A stretch of DNA of 64,000 nucleotides from Paramecium tetraurelia (GCF_000165425.1 NW_001799288.1:275067-339066); one strand, 5' to 3'; counted from the first letter of the stretch, positions 37,892 to 51,169 are shown. The notes: generated from the sequence alone by a model not told the origin. A program made the numbers and translations.

Positions 37892-40695
37892 ATGGCAAGG
37901 GCTCCAGAAGAAGGATTAAGTTTACCAGCTTTGAACAAAGAAATAGATCAATATTCAACAGATCCATAATTTATACAATAAATTGAAAAGCATTTTCAAG
38001 ATGTTGTTAGAGATTTTAGTGGGGACCCTGATTTAGAATTATTCAAGATAAAATATGAAACTCTTTATAATTCTCTCAAAGAAAGTTATGAAAATGAAGT
38101 GAGATGGACTAAAAAGTATTTTGAGTGAAATATTTAGATGCAAAGAACATAATAGTGAGATTGTAATCTACACATCCAAAGTTCAAATGTCTTTAAAAAT
38201 GATTAATGATGATAATCAATAATCAGAAAGCTTTTAAAAAGAATTGGAGGAAAAATGGAGAAAAATTGAAGATCTAAAAATTAAGGAGAAGGAACTTAAA
38301 GAAAGAATAGTGTAAGCAAAAATTGAAGTTGAAAATGTAGAATATATATATAATACCTTAGTTAAAAAAACAATGCGATAGAGTAGTTGAGGATATTGAA
38401 GAGTAAAGCTAGATATAATTAAATGATAAAAAGAGATTAATAGACGAAATTAAGAAGAGTAATAATAAATAAAATTTTAGATTTTTAGAGTGCGAAATCC
38501 AAATTTGAATATTTAGAGTAACAGAACAAAAATCTAAAACATGATCTCGACAATGAAGAAAAATAATATTAGGATTAAATTTAAAAGATCAGTGATTTAG
38601 AGGATAAAATTGCTAAAATTGATGCTGATTCCAAAGAATAAGAAAAGAGAAAGAAGAAAAAAGAAGTAAAAATGGCTGAAATTAAATAAAAAATTGATCT
38701 AGCAAAAAAGGAAATAGAAGAGAAATAGTCAAGAATTCATGATATCAAAAAATAAATAGTTTCTACAAACAATAATATATTAATTAAAATCAAAGAAAAA
38801 GAAAGTTAGCATACTAAGTAAAAGGAGGCCGAAGACAAATTTGCTGCTGCTTAAAAGGATAGAGAAAATTAAGGCGAACAATTAAGGAGTTATAAAGAAT
38901 AAATTAAAATATAATAGGAACAATTAGAAAAGTTATAAATCGAAATCTAAAAAGAAAAGAAGGAAGTAAAGAAAACACATAAAGAATAAGAGATAACAGC
39001 TAAAGAAAAAAATAGAATCATAAAGGAAAAGGAAGAATAACTCATTGAAAAAAACACTAAAGAAATGTTAATTGAAACAGAAAAGATTGAATTACAATAG
39101 AAGAAGGATGTATTAGACAAAATAAATGATCAAAATAGTCAAAGAATTAAGTCAAGAACATAATAATAAAAAACTTTAAAGAAACAAGAAGATGTTTAAC
39201 ATTAAACTGATGAAGAGATTGTGAATAAAGTAAATAAATTGAAAAAAGTAGAAAATTAAGTGATGGGATACGAAGCTAGCAATGAAAGAATAAATAAAAT
39301 GATTTTACAATTATAAAGAGAATAAGAAAAGTATGGTATAGAGGCCTCGTAAGCTCATGCTAAGTTCTATTAGACTGTAGAAGAAGTTAAGATAAAAAAT
39401 AATTAGATAGCTGAATAATAGAAATAAATTGCTGAAGCTGAGGCTAGATTAAAACATTAACAATAATTATATGAAACAGTAAGAAGTGATAGAAATCTTT
39501 ATTCGAAAAATTTATTAGAGAGTCATAATGAAATCTAAGAACTAACTAAGAAATATACTAGAATGAAGCATTAAGTCGATTAATTAAAAGAGGAAATTAA
39601 AACAAAGGATTAACAACTAGTAAAAGAGGACCTTGAATTTCATAAGGTGGAAGAAGAAAATGCAAAAATTGAATAAGATAAGGCTAAAGTTGAAAAAAAC
39701 ATCAAAGCAGATGAAGATTTAATTAAAAATTAAGAGAGTCATATTTCAAGATTAAAAAATATTATATAAGGAGCTTAAACTGAAAAATAAAGATAGTAGA
39801 AGGACTATGAAATGGTGGTTAATGAAAGAGATATCCTAGGAACTTAATTAATCAAAAGAAATCAAGAATTATAAGTTCTTTATGAGAAAATTAAGTTAAA
39901 CTAATCAAGTTTGAGCAAAGGAGAAATTAATTTTAGAGAGAGAGAGATTGAATTAAAAAGTTTAAAAGATGAATTAACAAATTTAAGAAATGAATTAAAA
40001 GTAAGAATTTATATAAAAATAAGTCCACTTAAGACCAAACTGCTTGTATTGATGAACTAAGAAAAGAGATTAATAATATTGAAAAGGAATTGCTAAATGA
40101 AAAAAATAAGGTCAAAGCCTTATCAGATGAATTGGAAAATCCTATGAATGTACACAGATGGAGAAAACTTGAAGCTACAGATTAAGAGAACTTTGAGAGA
40201 ATTCTAAAAATTCAGACTTTGTAAAGAAGATTGATTGCAAAAACTGAAGAAGTGAATGAAAAAGAAAATTTAATTAAAGAAAAAGAAAAATTGTTTATGG
40301 AGCTGAAAAACATATTATCTAGACAACCAGGAGTAGAAATACACTAATAGCTTGCTCAATATAAGGAATCCTTAAAAGAAAATGCAGCCAAGATGAAGAC
40401 AACCTTAAGCCAATTAAAGCAAAGTCAAGATTATGTAAGATTATAAATTAAAGAAAGGTCGATATGCTAAAATTCGAAATTGATAGAATGAAGGGTGATT
40501 TGTAGGAGATGAAAAAAACATATTTTTCAATGAGAAAAGCAAAAGATAATGTATTTTGATATTTTAGTTTAGGATTTACTTTAAAATGACTAGAATGGAG
40601 AATAAGATATGCCCCAAAATAATGGAGGAGCCAATTAGAACGACTTGCAATCCTATGCATTATTTGGAGTTAATGCTAATAGAATAGGAAATTGA
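37892..40695 (+). CDS. CFAP58: Cilia- and flagella-associated protein 58 (CFAP58/CCDC147)
   Basis: About 888 residues, close to the family's roughly 870, almost wholly coiled coil. Diagnostic blocks: an N-terminal FSGDPDLELFKIKYETLY, YETVRSDRNLYSKNLLES, MKHQVDQLKEEI, VNERDILGTQLIKRNQEL, LYEKIKLNQSSLSKGE, and the hallmark ENPMNVHRWRKLEATD, followed by LQRRLIAKTEEVNEKE and ILSRQPG. Introns 38116-38137, 38337-38361, 38459-38480, 40001-40023, 40435-40457 and 40551-40572. CFAP58 is an axoneme-associated protein needed for normal flagellar structure in animals and algae, so it should act in the cilium here. The first intron is required to leave the short N-terminal exon. Confidence 0.95.
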
Positions 40696-40732
40696 ATTTA
40701 ATTTATATAAATATATTATTAATATTATTTAC

Positions 40733-41280
40733 ATGTGCTTACCATTTGACAATAAAAAACCTAATACCTTTTAAGGAAAGAGATCAGTTTTTCAGTTGTA
40801 ATTGATTGCTTTTATTTAACTGGCTTTGTTATTTGCCAGATAAGTGGCCTAATTTGAGTTAGGAGAATTGTTTGAAATATTTTTCATTATTCTATTGTGG
40901 TCAGCTTGGTCTTCTTTAGGAAGTTGCTAATGCCTTTTCTATATAGTTATAACTTTATATTATGTATTCATCATAATTACTCAAGATTTTATTAAAAGGA
41001 CTATATTTTGCTACTCGTTTTTAGAATGAATTACCCTTATTAGGAGAAACTGGAAGAGAAAAGATTCTAGCCGTTTTGCATTTGGCAACACTATTTTTCT
41101 ATATAATTGCTTAATATATTGTCTTTTTGGCTTATAAAGAATTCGTGGCTTTGGAAATGGAGAAAGATTACACAGTTGAAGAACCTGAAAGTATGGATTA
41201 ATTTACATTAAGGGAGACCTTTGCAATAAAACGAAAGAACTTAATAGCCCATAGTTGTAAAAAACTCTGCGTTTACAGGA
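40733..41280 (+). CDS. Small membrane protein, unknown, one frame break
   Basis: Not recognised. The start MCLPFDNKKPNTFQGKRSVF is one base out of phase with a clearly coding body: CYLPDKWPNLSQENCLKYF, then CGQLGLLQEVANAFSIQLQ, then a hydrophobic helix ILAVLHLATLFFYIIAQYIV, then an acidic and basic tail (EKDYTVEEPESMDQ). The switch lies around 40795-40820. A 22-nt intron 41257-41278 would create a TGA at 41256/41279-41280, ending the gene 95 nt before the convergent neighbour; without it the frame runs to TGA 41391-41393 and overlaps that gene. Confidence 0.5.
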
Positions 41281-41375
41281 AAAGGAATAACTATAGGTTG
41301 ATACAAATTTATTCGTTTAGATATTATATAATTGTTAAAATAAGATGCAATAATTTGTAGTTGATATTAATTATT

Positions 41376-44300
41376 TCACAATTATTTGAGTGAACTTATA
41401 GTCTTTGGTTCTAATAAAATATCATAGGGAATAAGAGTTAAACTCAATCTCATTAATTAAAGTCTTGCTGTTATTTATTTTATCCATTTATAAGACATCA
41501 AAATAAAAATTAGAAATACACTTAATCCAGTCAGATAGACATATATTTAAGTAAGAGTGGTTGCCTAATTTAACTTCGATTAATTCTATTCAAATAAATT
41601 ATATCCAACGGTGCTTAATAATTTTCCAGTATCCAGAAAATACTCCACCTATTAGGTAGTATGTACTTTAGATTTCAGATATTGACTTATTTCATGAGCA
41701 CTATCGGTGCTTAAATTTTTATTGACTAATTCGGTGTAATAGTACATCTGTAGAGTTTTGCTGAATTCTTAAACCATATTAATTATTCCTCCAGAAACAT
41801 ATTCATAGTTATTATCTTCTGCCACAGGTTAACCGTATTGATCTATGAAACTCTTAGGGACAGTAAAATTAACATCACTTTAAATTTGGATATTGCAAAA
41901 AGGAATTTCTGAACTCATGAAATTACATAAACTTTGTTCAAAATACATGAGTAATTCCATTTTTTATGTTTCCATCAATCCTGAATTTCCAATAAGAGAA
42001 TCATATATTTATTTCATACTATCTTGAAATCCATTATATAATTAATTGAATAGATCAAGTATGACATCTACTTACATATCTAAATTTTTATATTGATTTT
42101 GCAGATATTATTCTATAATCTTTTAAGATTTAATGACTTCACTGTAAACAATTAATGAATCAAATCTAAATTTGAATCTAATCAATTATAAATTTAAATT
42201 GAGTGTTGGTTTAATATCAGAAACTTAATTTACTGTTACAAGAATGGAGCCAACAATAAAAAGACAAAATATCAACCATGCCACTATCAAGTAAAAGTAG
42301 TTCATTCTATTAACCAAACTTAAATCATATATCCTTTAAGCAAGAGAATTGCTCTAATAATTTCGTTTAGACTTTGATTTAGTTTTTGTATTTTGATAAT
42401 TCGATCTCGAAGCTGAAGTTGTCTTTAAGCTCTTGGCAACAATCATTTTATTTTAATCATTATTATTTTCTTTGCCTTCATAATTAAGATCAAAGAAATT
42501 TATTTTCTTCCACACCAATTAAGTTGGTTCTGAAAGAACACTCTTTATATCTAACAATTTATCGATAGTCTCTTCTGCAGCTTTGTATGAGACCCTGGAT
42601 ATCAGCATTAATATTTATTTCTCATACATGGTAACGTTTTAAATCTAAAATGTAACATATAGAATTATGCCAGTTACTATGCCCAAGATTATCATGGTTA
42701 TTTATAAAACATCGTTAATTATTTTATCCTAATAATATATAAGATTTTCATTTAACAAAGTGATATATTTAAAAGCGAATTGATATATATATGGCAAATT
42801 GAGTCGAAAAAATAATACATCTTTATAACTGGTAATATTGTTAAATTTGTCTATGAAATTAAATGCATGAATTTGAATTAATTAAATCAGCTATGTGAGA
42901 TCTAATTATTAAGATTAAGCTTCATACTCATTGATATTTATGAGTTATAAATCATTAGTTATTATTTGATCCTCATATTAAATAATTCCTTAATAGAGCT
43001 CATTTAATTTAATATCAATTATCTCTTTCATAGATTAAAGTTCTTGTTCATATTATTTCTAAATAAATTCGCTGTATTTTACAAGTTCCAATTCCTAAGT
43101 CAATTACATCCATGAAATATAAGCAGTTTTAATAAAGTAAAAATTTAAGGTTTCTGGAAAAGTCACATAATTGATGTTAGTTTAAAGAACATTGTAATTT
43201 TCTAAATTTATATATAATCATACATTGTATTATTTACATTTTTACAAATATTAAACATAGAAATAGAATAGCCATCAAAAGCACACTAAGAACTATTAAT
43301 TTAATATTCCCTTAGAAAGTGTTTATTGAATAGAGCTATCTAATTAACATAGATGGAGATTTAGATGAACTCGTACGTGACGAACTAACAGATCTTTTTT
43401 ATTTATTATCTTCCTCTTCATATTCACTATAAAATAGACTACGAAAATTACTTATTCTTTTTTTTCAATTGTCTATTTATTTATAATATCTCCATCAAAT
43501 CTGCCTTCACAACCTCATTATCATGATCTGAGGAATTCTTGGCTTAATTTTAATCAATTTCTATTTAAGATTCATCTTTATCTTTACTTAAGTTTCGAAG
43601 ATTACTTGATTATTATAATTATTGTTATTGTAATTCTTAATCTTACTCAAATTACTAAATTAATTAATTAATTATATACCCTAAAATGACCATCTATCAT
43701 TTAAAATTCAAATTCATCATCTTAATCTATTTTCTAAAGAGGTATCTACCAGAGTTATGGTCCTTTATCTCTCTAAATAGTTAGAGATAAATTATTGTAT
43801 TCATCATTTATCCTATCTTCATACTCTTTTGATTTAACTTCATTGTACATACTTTATTTAGATTTCTCATTCTAAAATTAAGATTTTTATTATTTTCTTA
43901 ATTCTTTGATATATTTTTAGTCATAAAGTTGTTAATTTATATTAAAGTTATTTATTGATCTATCTAAACTATCGATATGACTATCAGGATAAGTCTTATT
44001 AAATACTACAGTTTAACCTGCATTGAGTTAGAATTCTATAATTTTGTTAATACTTGGGTATTTATTAAAATGTTTATTTTCGGAATTTATTTCTGTTATG
44101 TGATCTAATTCTAAGACAAAAAAGTTATATTAAAATGACTTTACTTTTAGTTGTTGTTATAGTAGCCTAACTTTTGTTTTTAGAATTGTAAATTGCTGGA
44201 ACAATTCTTTATGAATTTACATAAATTAAAGAGAAAAATCAATATTCTCTAAATCAGTAATTTTATATAGATGGTTCTTGTCCTGATTATTATCCTAAGA

Positions 44301-47150
44301 ATATAGACTCTTTGTCAAGCTTTTCCAAGATCTCCATGAACTCAAATTCTCACTTTCCAATCCAAAATCAACTTTTTATCCAAACTTATCATATTATTCC
44401 TTGATAAACAGGGAATTAAGTTCAATCAAATTAAAAGGAATGTATAATAAAGTATCCTCATTGTCCAATATGAATTCATCTAATTTTTCTTTATTCGATT
44501 ATTCCAACTACTTTAAAGATGATAATATTGATGGAAAAATTAAAAATACCCTGCAAAACTCTTTAAAAAAATCTATTTAGATTTGAGGATTGATTTTTTT
44601 AATAAGATCATACAATTTTTCACTTATTCCTATAATTTTCCCCTCAATGTCAAATAAAATGGTTTAATTTGATAAGTTACATTTCAACATTGATGCAGTT
44701 ATGACATAATCATCCAACTCTTCAAATAAATTCCCTAATTTAATATAAGACTTTTGAATGAATCCTTTAGCATTCTCATAATATCCGCTAATCTTTTTAA
44801 CAAAAAACTAACTATATCCTCTTTGCATATATTGATCAATCAATAATTCATGTGCTGGCATAATAGACTTAGGTAATAACTTATGAATATTAGAAACGTT
44901 ATCTTTAAAATTATTACTATCTGCATATTAAAAGAAATTAGCTAATGCTAACTGGTTCTTATTAACTATCTTTCCCTTATTTTTAACTAGACTGACTAAT
45001 ATGATGGTAGTTCTATCATTTAACAATTAAAAATTATCAATAATATCTATTTCTTTTTATCTATCATTTGAAGTAAGATCTTTAACGTACTATTCGATGT
45101 AGAAAGACTAAGATATTTATTATTAGATTTACTCTATCATAATCGTTCATCATTATAGAATAGAATAAGGAATATAGTTTGAGTGTGATACAGTTTATAT
45201 TTAATTGAGCATTACTTAATTTTTTAACTTAATGACCCTTGCTAGTAGTGACTTTTAAATCAAACCATTCTTCAGGCACTCCAATATATTTTTCCAATTG
45301 CATTTTCAACTAAAATAGTAATTCTTTATAAAGTACCTATTATATTTTAGCACATAGTTATTGAGTATTCTATTAGAAAGGATTCAGACTTTGATATCCA
45401 ATCATTAGATTACTCCAATGTTCAACCTTTAAATTAAGTAAGTAAATATAATCTTTCAATAAGCTTTCATACAAATTTTGGGTCCACCATTGTTACTATA
45501 ATGAAATCTCTATCAATTAACTTTTTTATTCTTAGATGAGTACATCTTTGGATGTTTGTCTTTGTTGATTATCCAAAATTTAGACTTGAAGTTGATCCGC
45601 TAATTTGTTTGTTATTTCAATAAAATAAATAGAATTGTTATTGTTTTTACTATTTTGGTATTTTCTTAATTCTAAGTATCCAAGCAAGGGTTTTGAGACT
45701 ATATCAGAGACAAAACTGATATATTGTAGTTGTAGTTATTCAAACTATAAATCTTGATTTTAATTAGCTCTAATTCAATTAATCAAAATAAATTACAACG
45801 AAAATAACCATTATTGAGCAGTTTTAAATATGCATTTAATGATACTTAAAGATAATTAATGAAGGTCTTTCTTTTAATCAAGGTCTACCTATCTAAATTT
45901 AAAATCCTAAGAATAGCACTTTTTATTTTTGCAAAAATATTTATGGGTCCTTATGTATTATTGAAACTTAATCTAACATTCTTAACTCTAATTTAATTTG
46001 TCATACACATACTTTATTGTAATCGAGATATAGCTTATAGAAATAATCAGCAGTGATGATTAAATGTTTCTCTTTGATCTATGTGTTGGTATTAGAATTT
46101 ATGATTGCGTAGTAATGAAATTGCAATGCCAATCCTTGTCCAATCACATATATCAATGGTAATGGGATGGCCATAAGAAAGAACAATTAATTTTCATCTA
46201 TTTTATCTGAAAATCTATAAATAGTTAGAACCACGACTATCCAAAATTATATAAAAGTCATCGTTATTGCAGGTAGTCGAATTGGATCTCTGTAAGGATA
46301 ATTGTTTAATTAGTCAATTATTTAATTTATAGTAAATAAATTTGCTAGTGCATATTTAATAGCATCAGAAAGAGTAAACTATTATTGAATAATGTATTAC
46401 AAATTCGTAATTATAATGAAAAAATATAATAGCCAGTACTATTGTATTATTGAATAATAATAAACTAGAGTATCTTCTTTTTAGAGAGTTGATTTCGTTG
46501 AATCTGTGATTTCTCATTGTGTATATTAATATTTGACCATTAAAAAAAGAAATTAAAAGTTAAATAATGGAGAGCACTTGTAGTAAAGGTATAATTTCGC
46601 ATTGCTTAAAAGGAATCAAACTTAATGAGTTACATGATAATGTACTAAATGACAGTACTGCAATTTATAAGTAGATAACTGGATAAGTTACGAATATCCA
46701 ATGCAATAGTTCATTAAATTATATCACCCAGTTTTAGATATTGCTATTTAAAGTGCCTTTATCACTATTCTTTATCAAATTAGCAGTGTATAATCGAATT
46801 AGAGTTGAAAAGCATAAAAATAAAAATAGAATCAGTTGAGATAAAAATGAAATTGTAATTATTATGATTGCTAAAGAGGAGGACAAGCTCTATTTTAAAA
46901 GGCTATTAACTAGAAAAAATTCTAAGAAACTTTGAATAAAGTCTAATTTAAAATCTGAATATCTTTTGTCATAACTTGTTTGAAATATGATTGCCAGCAA
47001 CTAAAATTAATTTATTGTATGCAAAATTATATAGAATGAATAATCCATCTAATCTAATATCATAATTTATACTTTATATTTTGGTCTAATTTCGATTCCG
47101 TACAACATTGTTTGCATATATCCTCTAAAGAACTTTTTTAATTTTTCCAT
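41376..47150 (-). CDS. Giant polytopic membrane protein (possible tmcB/PAS-type receptor family)
   Basis: Roughly 1.8-1.9 kb of codons from ATG 47150 (MEKLKKFFRGYMQTMLYGIE) to TGA 41376-41378. A 24-nt intron follows IEIRPKYK. The N-terminal third is a dense run of TM helices, the middle is a long soluble region (for example DLENIDFSLQFMQIHKELF), and the C-terminal third alternates TM helices (IKLIVLSVLLMAILFLCLIF, YLIVAWLIFCLFIVGSILV) with helical linkers. A Ser-rich basic stretch (RSVSSSRTSSSKSPS) precedes the C-terminal TMs. Size and layout match the large family of ciliate tmcB-like/PAS-type membrane proteins, but I could not confirm a PAS fold by eye. Several introns (e.g. 25 nt within Asn/Glu-rich parts) were resolved; not every junction was checked. 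Confidence 0.6.
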
Positions 47151-47445
47151 AGAATAATTAAATTATTTTTTATAATATTGCTTAAAAGACAAATATTTTT
47201 AAAATAAGAAGTGTTCAAAAGCCAAATCAATAAAATTGTTCATAATCTGATAAAAACTACAAGATTATTGAATCAATTAATGAAGCCGTATTATACAATG
47301 ATATTTCTATTAATATTTTAATAATAAACTCAAAGAAGCTCAAATATATACTTTGATGTCCTTTATCCTAAGTTCAGCTGAGATTCTAAATAAAGAATAA
47401 ACTTGAGGCATCTTTTTTATAAAATAATTTTAATTAATTGTATTA

Positions 47446-47830
47446 GTGAAATACATAGCTCCTTGTGCTTTACACTTTTTAAGAGGAAACAACGACCCAG
47501 TAATATTTACCTATGATTTAAGGCTGAGGATGATGTTAAAAAATTGCTTAAACAAGCTGAAATTGAACTAATTGCTGCACACGTTAAGAATATCGTTAAC
47601 TCATTGAAATAAAAAAAATTGAATCGTATTATAAAAGAAAGGTACAAGTTATTGATAAATTTATCAGTTGAAGGAGGATCATGTAATTTCGAATTCGTAA
47701 CTATTAAGTATAAAGCACTCCAGAAGCAAAATCAGCTGCCTAAACAGCTCCAATATCAATGGCTGAAGAACCAGAAGAAGATGTTGATATAGGAGGATTC
47801 TTTGATGAGTATTTATTATATTTCATGTAA
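47446..47830 (+). pseudogene. 60S acidic ribosomal protein P2 pseudogene
   Basis: Family features: an N-terminal YIAPCALHFLRGNNDP comparable with the P2 start, a 23-nt intron, a helical EDDVKKLLKQAEIELIAAHV, then an Ala/Pro/Glu-rich acidic tail EAKSAAQTAPISM and EEPEEDVDIGGFFDE resembling the conserved P-protein C-terminus. The expected initiator ATG before KY is GTG (47446-47448). The helical part and acidic tail lie in different frames with a TGA between, and the C-terminus departs from the usual GLFD. Lost start plus frame lesions indicate a decayed copy of the ribosomal stalk protein. An active copy presumably exists elsewhere. Confidence 0.75.
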
Positions 47831-48920
47831 TCCAAAAATGATTAATAGTCTTTGATATTTTATTGATTTCTCTAAGCCTTTAATCAACGATTTAGACTAC
47901 TTTTCAAGCGTTGCCTGTTGGCTAGCTGTCCTGTTTATTTCAAAGTAAAAAAAAAAAATCCATTATATCATCGGCGCCAATCTCTCTATTACTCTATTTT
48001 TTATGGGTTTTTTAATAATAATTATCATATAACAAAATATTTAAACAACAGGATAATTTCTACAAATTTCAATTTTAAATTAAAAGTCAGTGATTTTTTG
48101 AGAATATAATTAAAGGATAGAATTAATTACATTCCATTTCCATTTTGATAAAATAAATAACGGTTTAAAAATCTTAGTTTACTAAAGCCAAACGTTTTAA
48201 ATAAGTTGTGGAATAAAATATTAATTAATTATAAAAAATAAATACCTTAAATAATATTTTAATATATTATCGTTTTTTATTTTTTAATAAATCTAATATC
48301 TTAGAGTCTTGTTGAGTTTTGGTTACTAAATTCGTAATTCCAATAGAAAGACTAAATTTGTCAAAAAACCTTAACATTCGAATATATAGTATTTCTAATT
48401 ATTGATAAATAATATGATTCAAACCTTCCCCAATGTCTATGTGGATTCTCAGAAAATTAAGTTAAAATAATTCTGTAGGTTCACAAAAGTTTGTTAATTA
48501 ATATCTATTATTACCAATGTATACTATTTATATAACAAAAGTTGTTTTCAATTTCAATTTCAAACTACAATATTCTTTAATTAATTATTATTGAATTGAT
48601 GTCAACAAGAAAGATAGATTTTTCAATTACTTTCAAAGGGTTATTAATACAAGAAAGTTCAAGAAAATATTAAAAATAATAGAAAAATCTTAGAATTTTT
48701 CAAATCCTAAGATTTTTTAAATCTTATCTACAAATATTTTAAACTCAATAAATTCATACTAATATTAAGTGATAGAGAAGAATTTAGATAATTTATAGAC
48801 TGCTTTTCTTATATTAAAAATACGTGAAAATTAAAAACAAATAAGATTTATTACAATTTAAGTGTGAGATGTTTGAGATTAATAATCAAATTTATTAATA
48901 TCCTAATAACTCAGATGAAT
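47831..48920. other. AT-rich spacer with a perfect inverted repeat
   Basis: No gene seen. The stretch contains the inverted repeat annotated at 48683-48717. An alternative start for the Myb copy C gene at 48870 (MFEINNQIYQYP) reaches that gene only with one base removed. Confidence 0.4.
48683..48717. repeat. 11-bp perfect inverted repeat
   Basis: AAAAATCTTAG at 48683-48693 pairs exactly with CTAAGATTTTT at 48707-48717 across a 13-nt AT-rich loop. The palindrome is longer than expected at random spacing but is AT-rich; it could be a hairpin in a transcript or chance. Confidence 0.6.
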
Positions 48921-49684
48921 ATGACAGTTAAGCTAATCAGAAAATCAAAGAAATAGTATATACACTCTCTTAAACATGGTAATGAAAGTAATAAGGAATA
49001 AAGTGGACTTTAATAGTTACCCAATGAATCATTTTAATCTAAATAAAATGTTGAAAACTTAGTATATGATAACGACTCATCCCTATAGAGTAGTTCATAC
49101 AATAATTGTACCATTTTAAGCTATATTTAGCAGTTGGTGATATAACTGAAAATTTTGAAAGCGTTTATTCGCATAAATTGATGAATAAAAATCATTAACA
49201 GATAACCAAAGCCTCCAATGACTCAAAAAACAAATAAATACGCTATACTGTTAAAAGGGAGAAGGATATGAAACGAAAAAAATAAAAGAATAGAGGAAAA
49301 TAATTTTCTTAAGAAGAAGATTAAAGATTATTGAACTACATATTGAAGAAGGGACCTAAGTTCCACAAGTTTGCTAGATACTTTCCAGGAAAATCAACAA
49401 ATATGTTAAAAAATAGATATTATAAATCACTAAGATTTGAATGGGATCAAGTACTTGGAAGGTATGTAGATTCTTTATCATTCTTTAGTTAATATTCATA
49501 CATGAATGCCCCATCTGAAGAAATCACACCAATCATATAATAAGAATCCCCCGTATTCATGTTTGATGAATTAATTTAACTGAGATTATTTCCAGAAGCT
49601 GAAGACTTAATGTCCAATTTTATTGGTAACCTATCCTAAACATTTAATGATCTTCACAGCAGTTTTCCATCAGAGGATTATTGA
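48921..49684 (+). CDS. Myb/SANT-like DNA-binding protein, copy C
   Basis: About 237 residues with introns 49108-49130 and 49462-49488. Domain: QFSQEEDQRLLNYILKKGPK, FHKFARYFPGKSTNMLKNRY, then RFEWDQVLGR, with the second intron right after LG as in copies A and B. It is preceded by a basic cluster (KRKKQKNRGK) and a Ser/Asn/Gln-rich N-terminus, and followed by an acidic tail with FPEAEDLMSNFIGNL. Start ATG 48921 (MTVKLIRKSKKQY) keeps one frame; ATG 48870 would need a one-base correction near 48970. Role inferred as sequence-specific DNA binding. Confidence 0.8.
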
Positions 49685-50650
49685 TCATTATTTATATATA
49701 TAATACATCGAGTAATAAATTATCATCGTATAATTTTTAAATTTAGTTGCATCAATGGTCAATGAACATTACCTTCCTTGTCGAAGAGATAGAAATGCTT
49801 AGAATAGACATCTTTTATGCAGATTCCTTTTGAGATTGCTTTTGGTGTCTAAAATTCATTTATATTGATTTTCGCTATATGTTGAACTAACTTAATATAT
49901 CTTTTCTTCAGGAGACCTGCTTTAAATAAAATATATATTAAATTATCATCACTGTTATAACTTACTATAAACACAACGAATGTGGAGCTAATTCCTTTTC
50001 AATGAATATTTGCTTTCGGTTAGTTGAGGAATTAAATTATAATTTATTTTTTCTACTTTTTTTATTTTTAGAATATGTATATTAAAAGAGAATTAATAAA
50101 ATTTAAATCAAGAATTATCATTTGTAAAAATCCCAAACCATTTATGTTTGAATTTTTAGAGAAATAACAGAATGTTATATCTATTATTAAATTTGATTAT
50201 TTATTCACTCTAACTTTATACCAATGAAGATTTACTGTTTATAAGTTCTTAAGATACCTCCACAAATAATTATCTATTCGAAAGAAATATAAATATTATT
50301 TTTTACTTATTAAATAATTAATATTAAATAAGTATTCGATTAATACTTACACTTTAATTTTATATTAATAAGGCAGTATTTTCACATCTACACTCTAAAA
50401 ATATTTTAGTCGAATTTACCTTGTTTCTCTACAAAATTGCTATTATCTAGTAATTCTAAAGAATTTAGCTTAGGAAGAGGAAAAATTTATTCGTTTTAGA
50501 GTCATTATTTAATTTAATAATAAATAATAATTTAAATTGTAGTTTTTCATACTTTAAACCTTTGCTTCTGTATTGGTTACACTAATGAAAATAGAGAATA
50601 TATATTAATAATTATTTATAAATATTCATTAAGTTGGTATTTCGAAGTAT
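49685..50650. other. AT-rich gap with a minus-strand ORF remnant
   Basis: Mostly featureless. A minus-strand frame ending at TGA 49759-49761 reads as protein (LLKKRYIKLVQHIAKININ, TPKAISKGICIKDVYSKHFY) back to about 49990 with no start codon. It is either a 3' exon of an unrecognised gene or a relic. Confidence 0.35.
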
Positions 50651-50857
50651 TCATTAATTTTGCTCCTATTTTTATGGACTCTCACTACCTTCAATTATTA
50701 TTTGTTATTAATATTAAGTTCTATTTTAAGACGAAGTTTTTTTGTATTCTCTTGAGGTTATCCCTTCTTCTTTACACATGTTTCTTCCTTATTGAATAGG
50801 AACATTCAAAAGACAAAGGTCTCGTTTATACTTAAGTTTTGTTGAAGTACAACCCAT
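50651..50857 (-). CDS. Small MGC-starting protein, putatively lipid-anchored
   Basis: Intronless 68-residue reading beginning MGCTSTKLKYKRD, with a polar body and a Gln-rich C-terminus (ESPQKQEQNQ). Gly2-Cys3 with Ser/Thr at 4-5 is the pattern for N-myristoylation plus palmitoylation. Family unknown, and small ORFs are easily open in this code, so this is tentative. Confidence 0.45.
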
Positions 50858-51169
50858 TTTTATTTAATTAATTAATGACTTTGTGGTTTTCAAAGATTTT
50901 AAATAGCTTTACCACAATAGTGGATATTATTTTTAAAATATTAAAGAAATAAAAGGGGCTCTATCAATTAATTGAATACTGTAATTAAAATCGATAGTTA
51001 AGTTATTTGTTTTCAAATTGCTGTTTAATATAAATTCAAGAACTTTAATATGAATATAGAAGTGCCGAACAATTAAATAAGTAACTTAGAATAAAATAAT
51101 TATAAATATTTATTTATTAATTATAATAAATATATAAACAGACTTAAGAGAAACAAAATATATGAGTTT

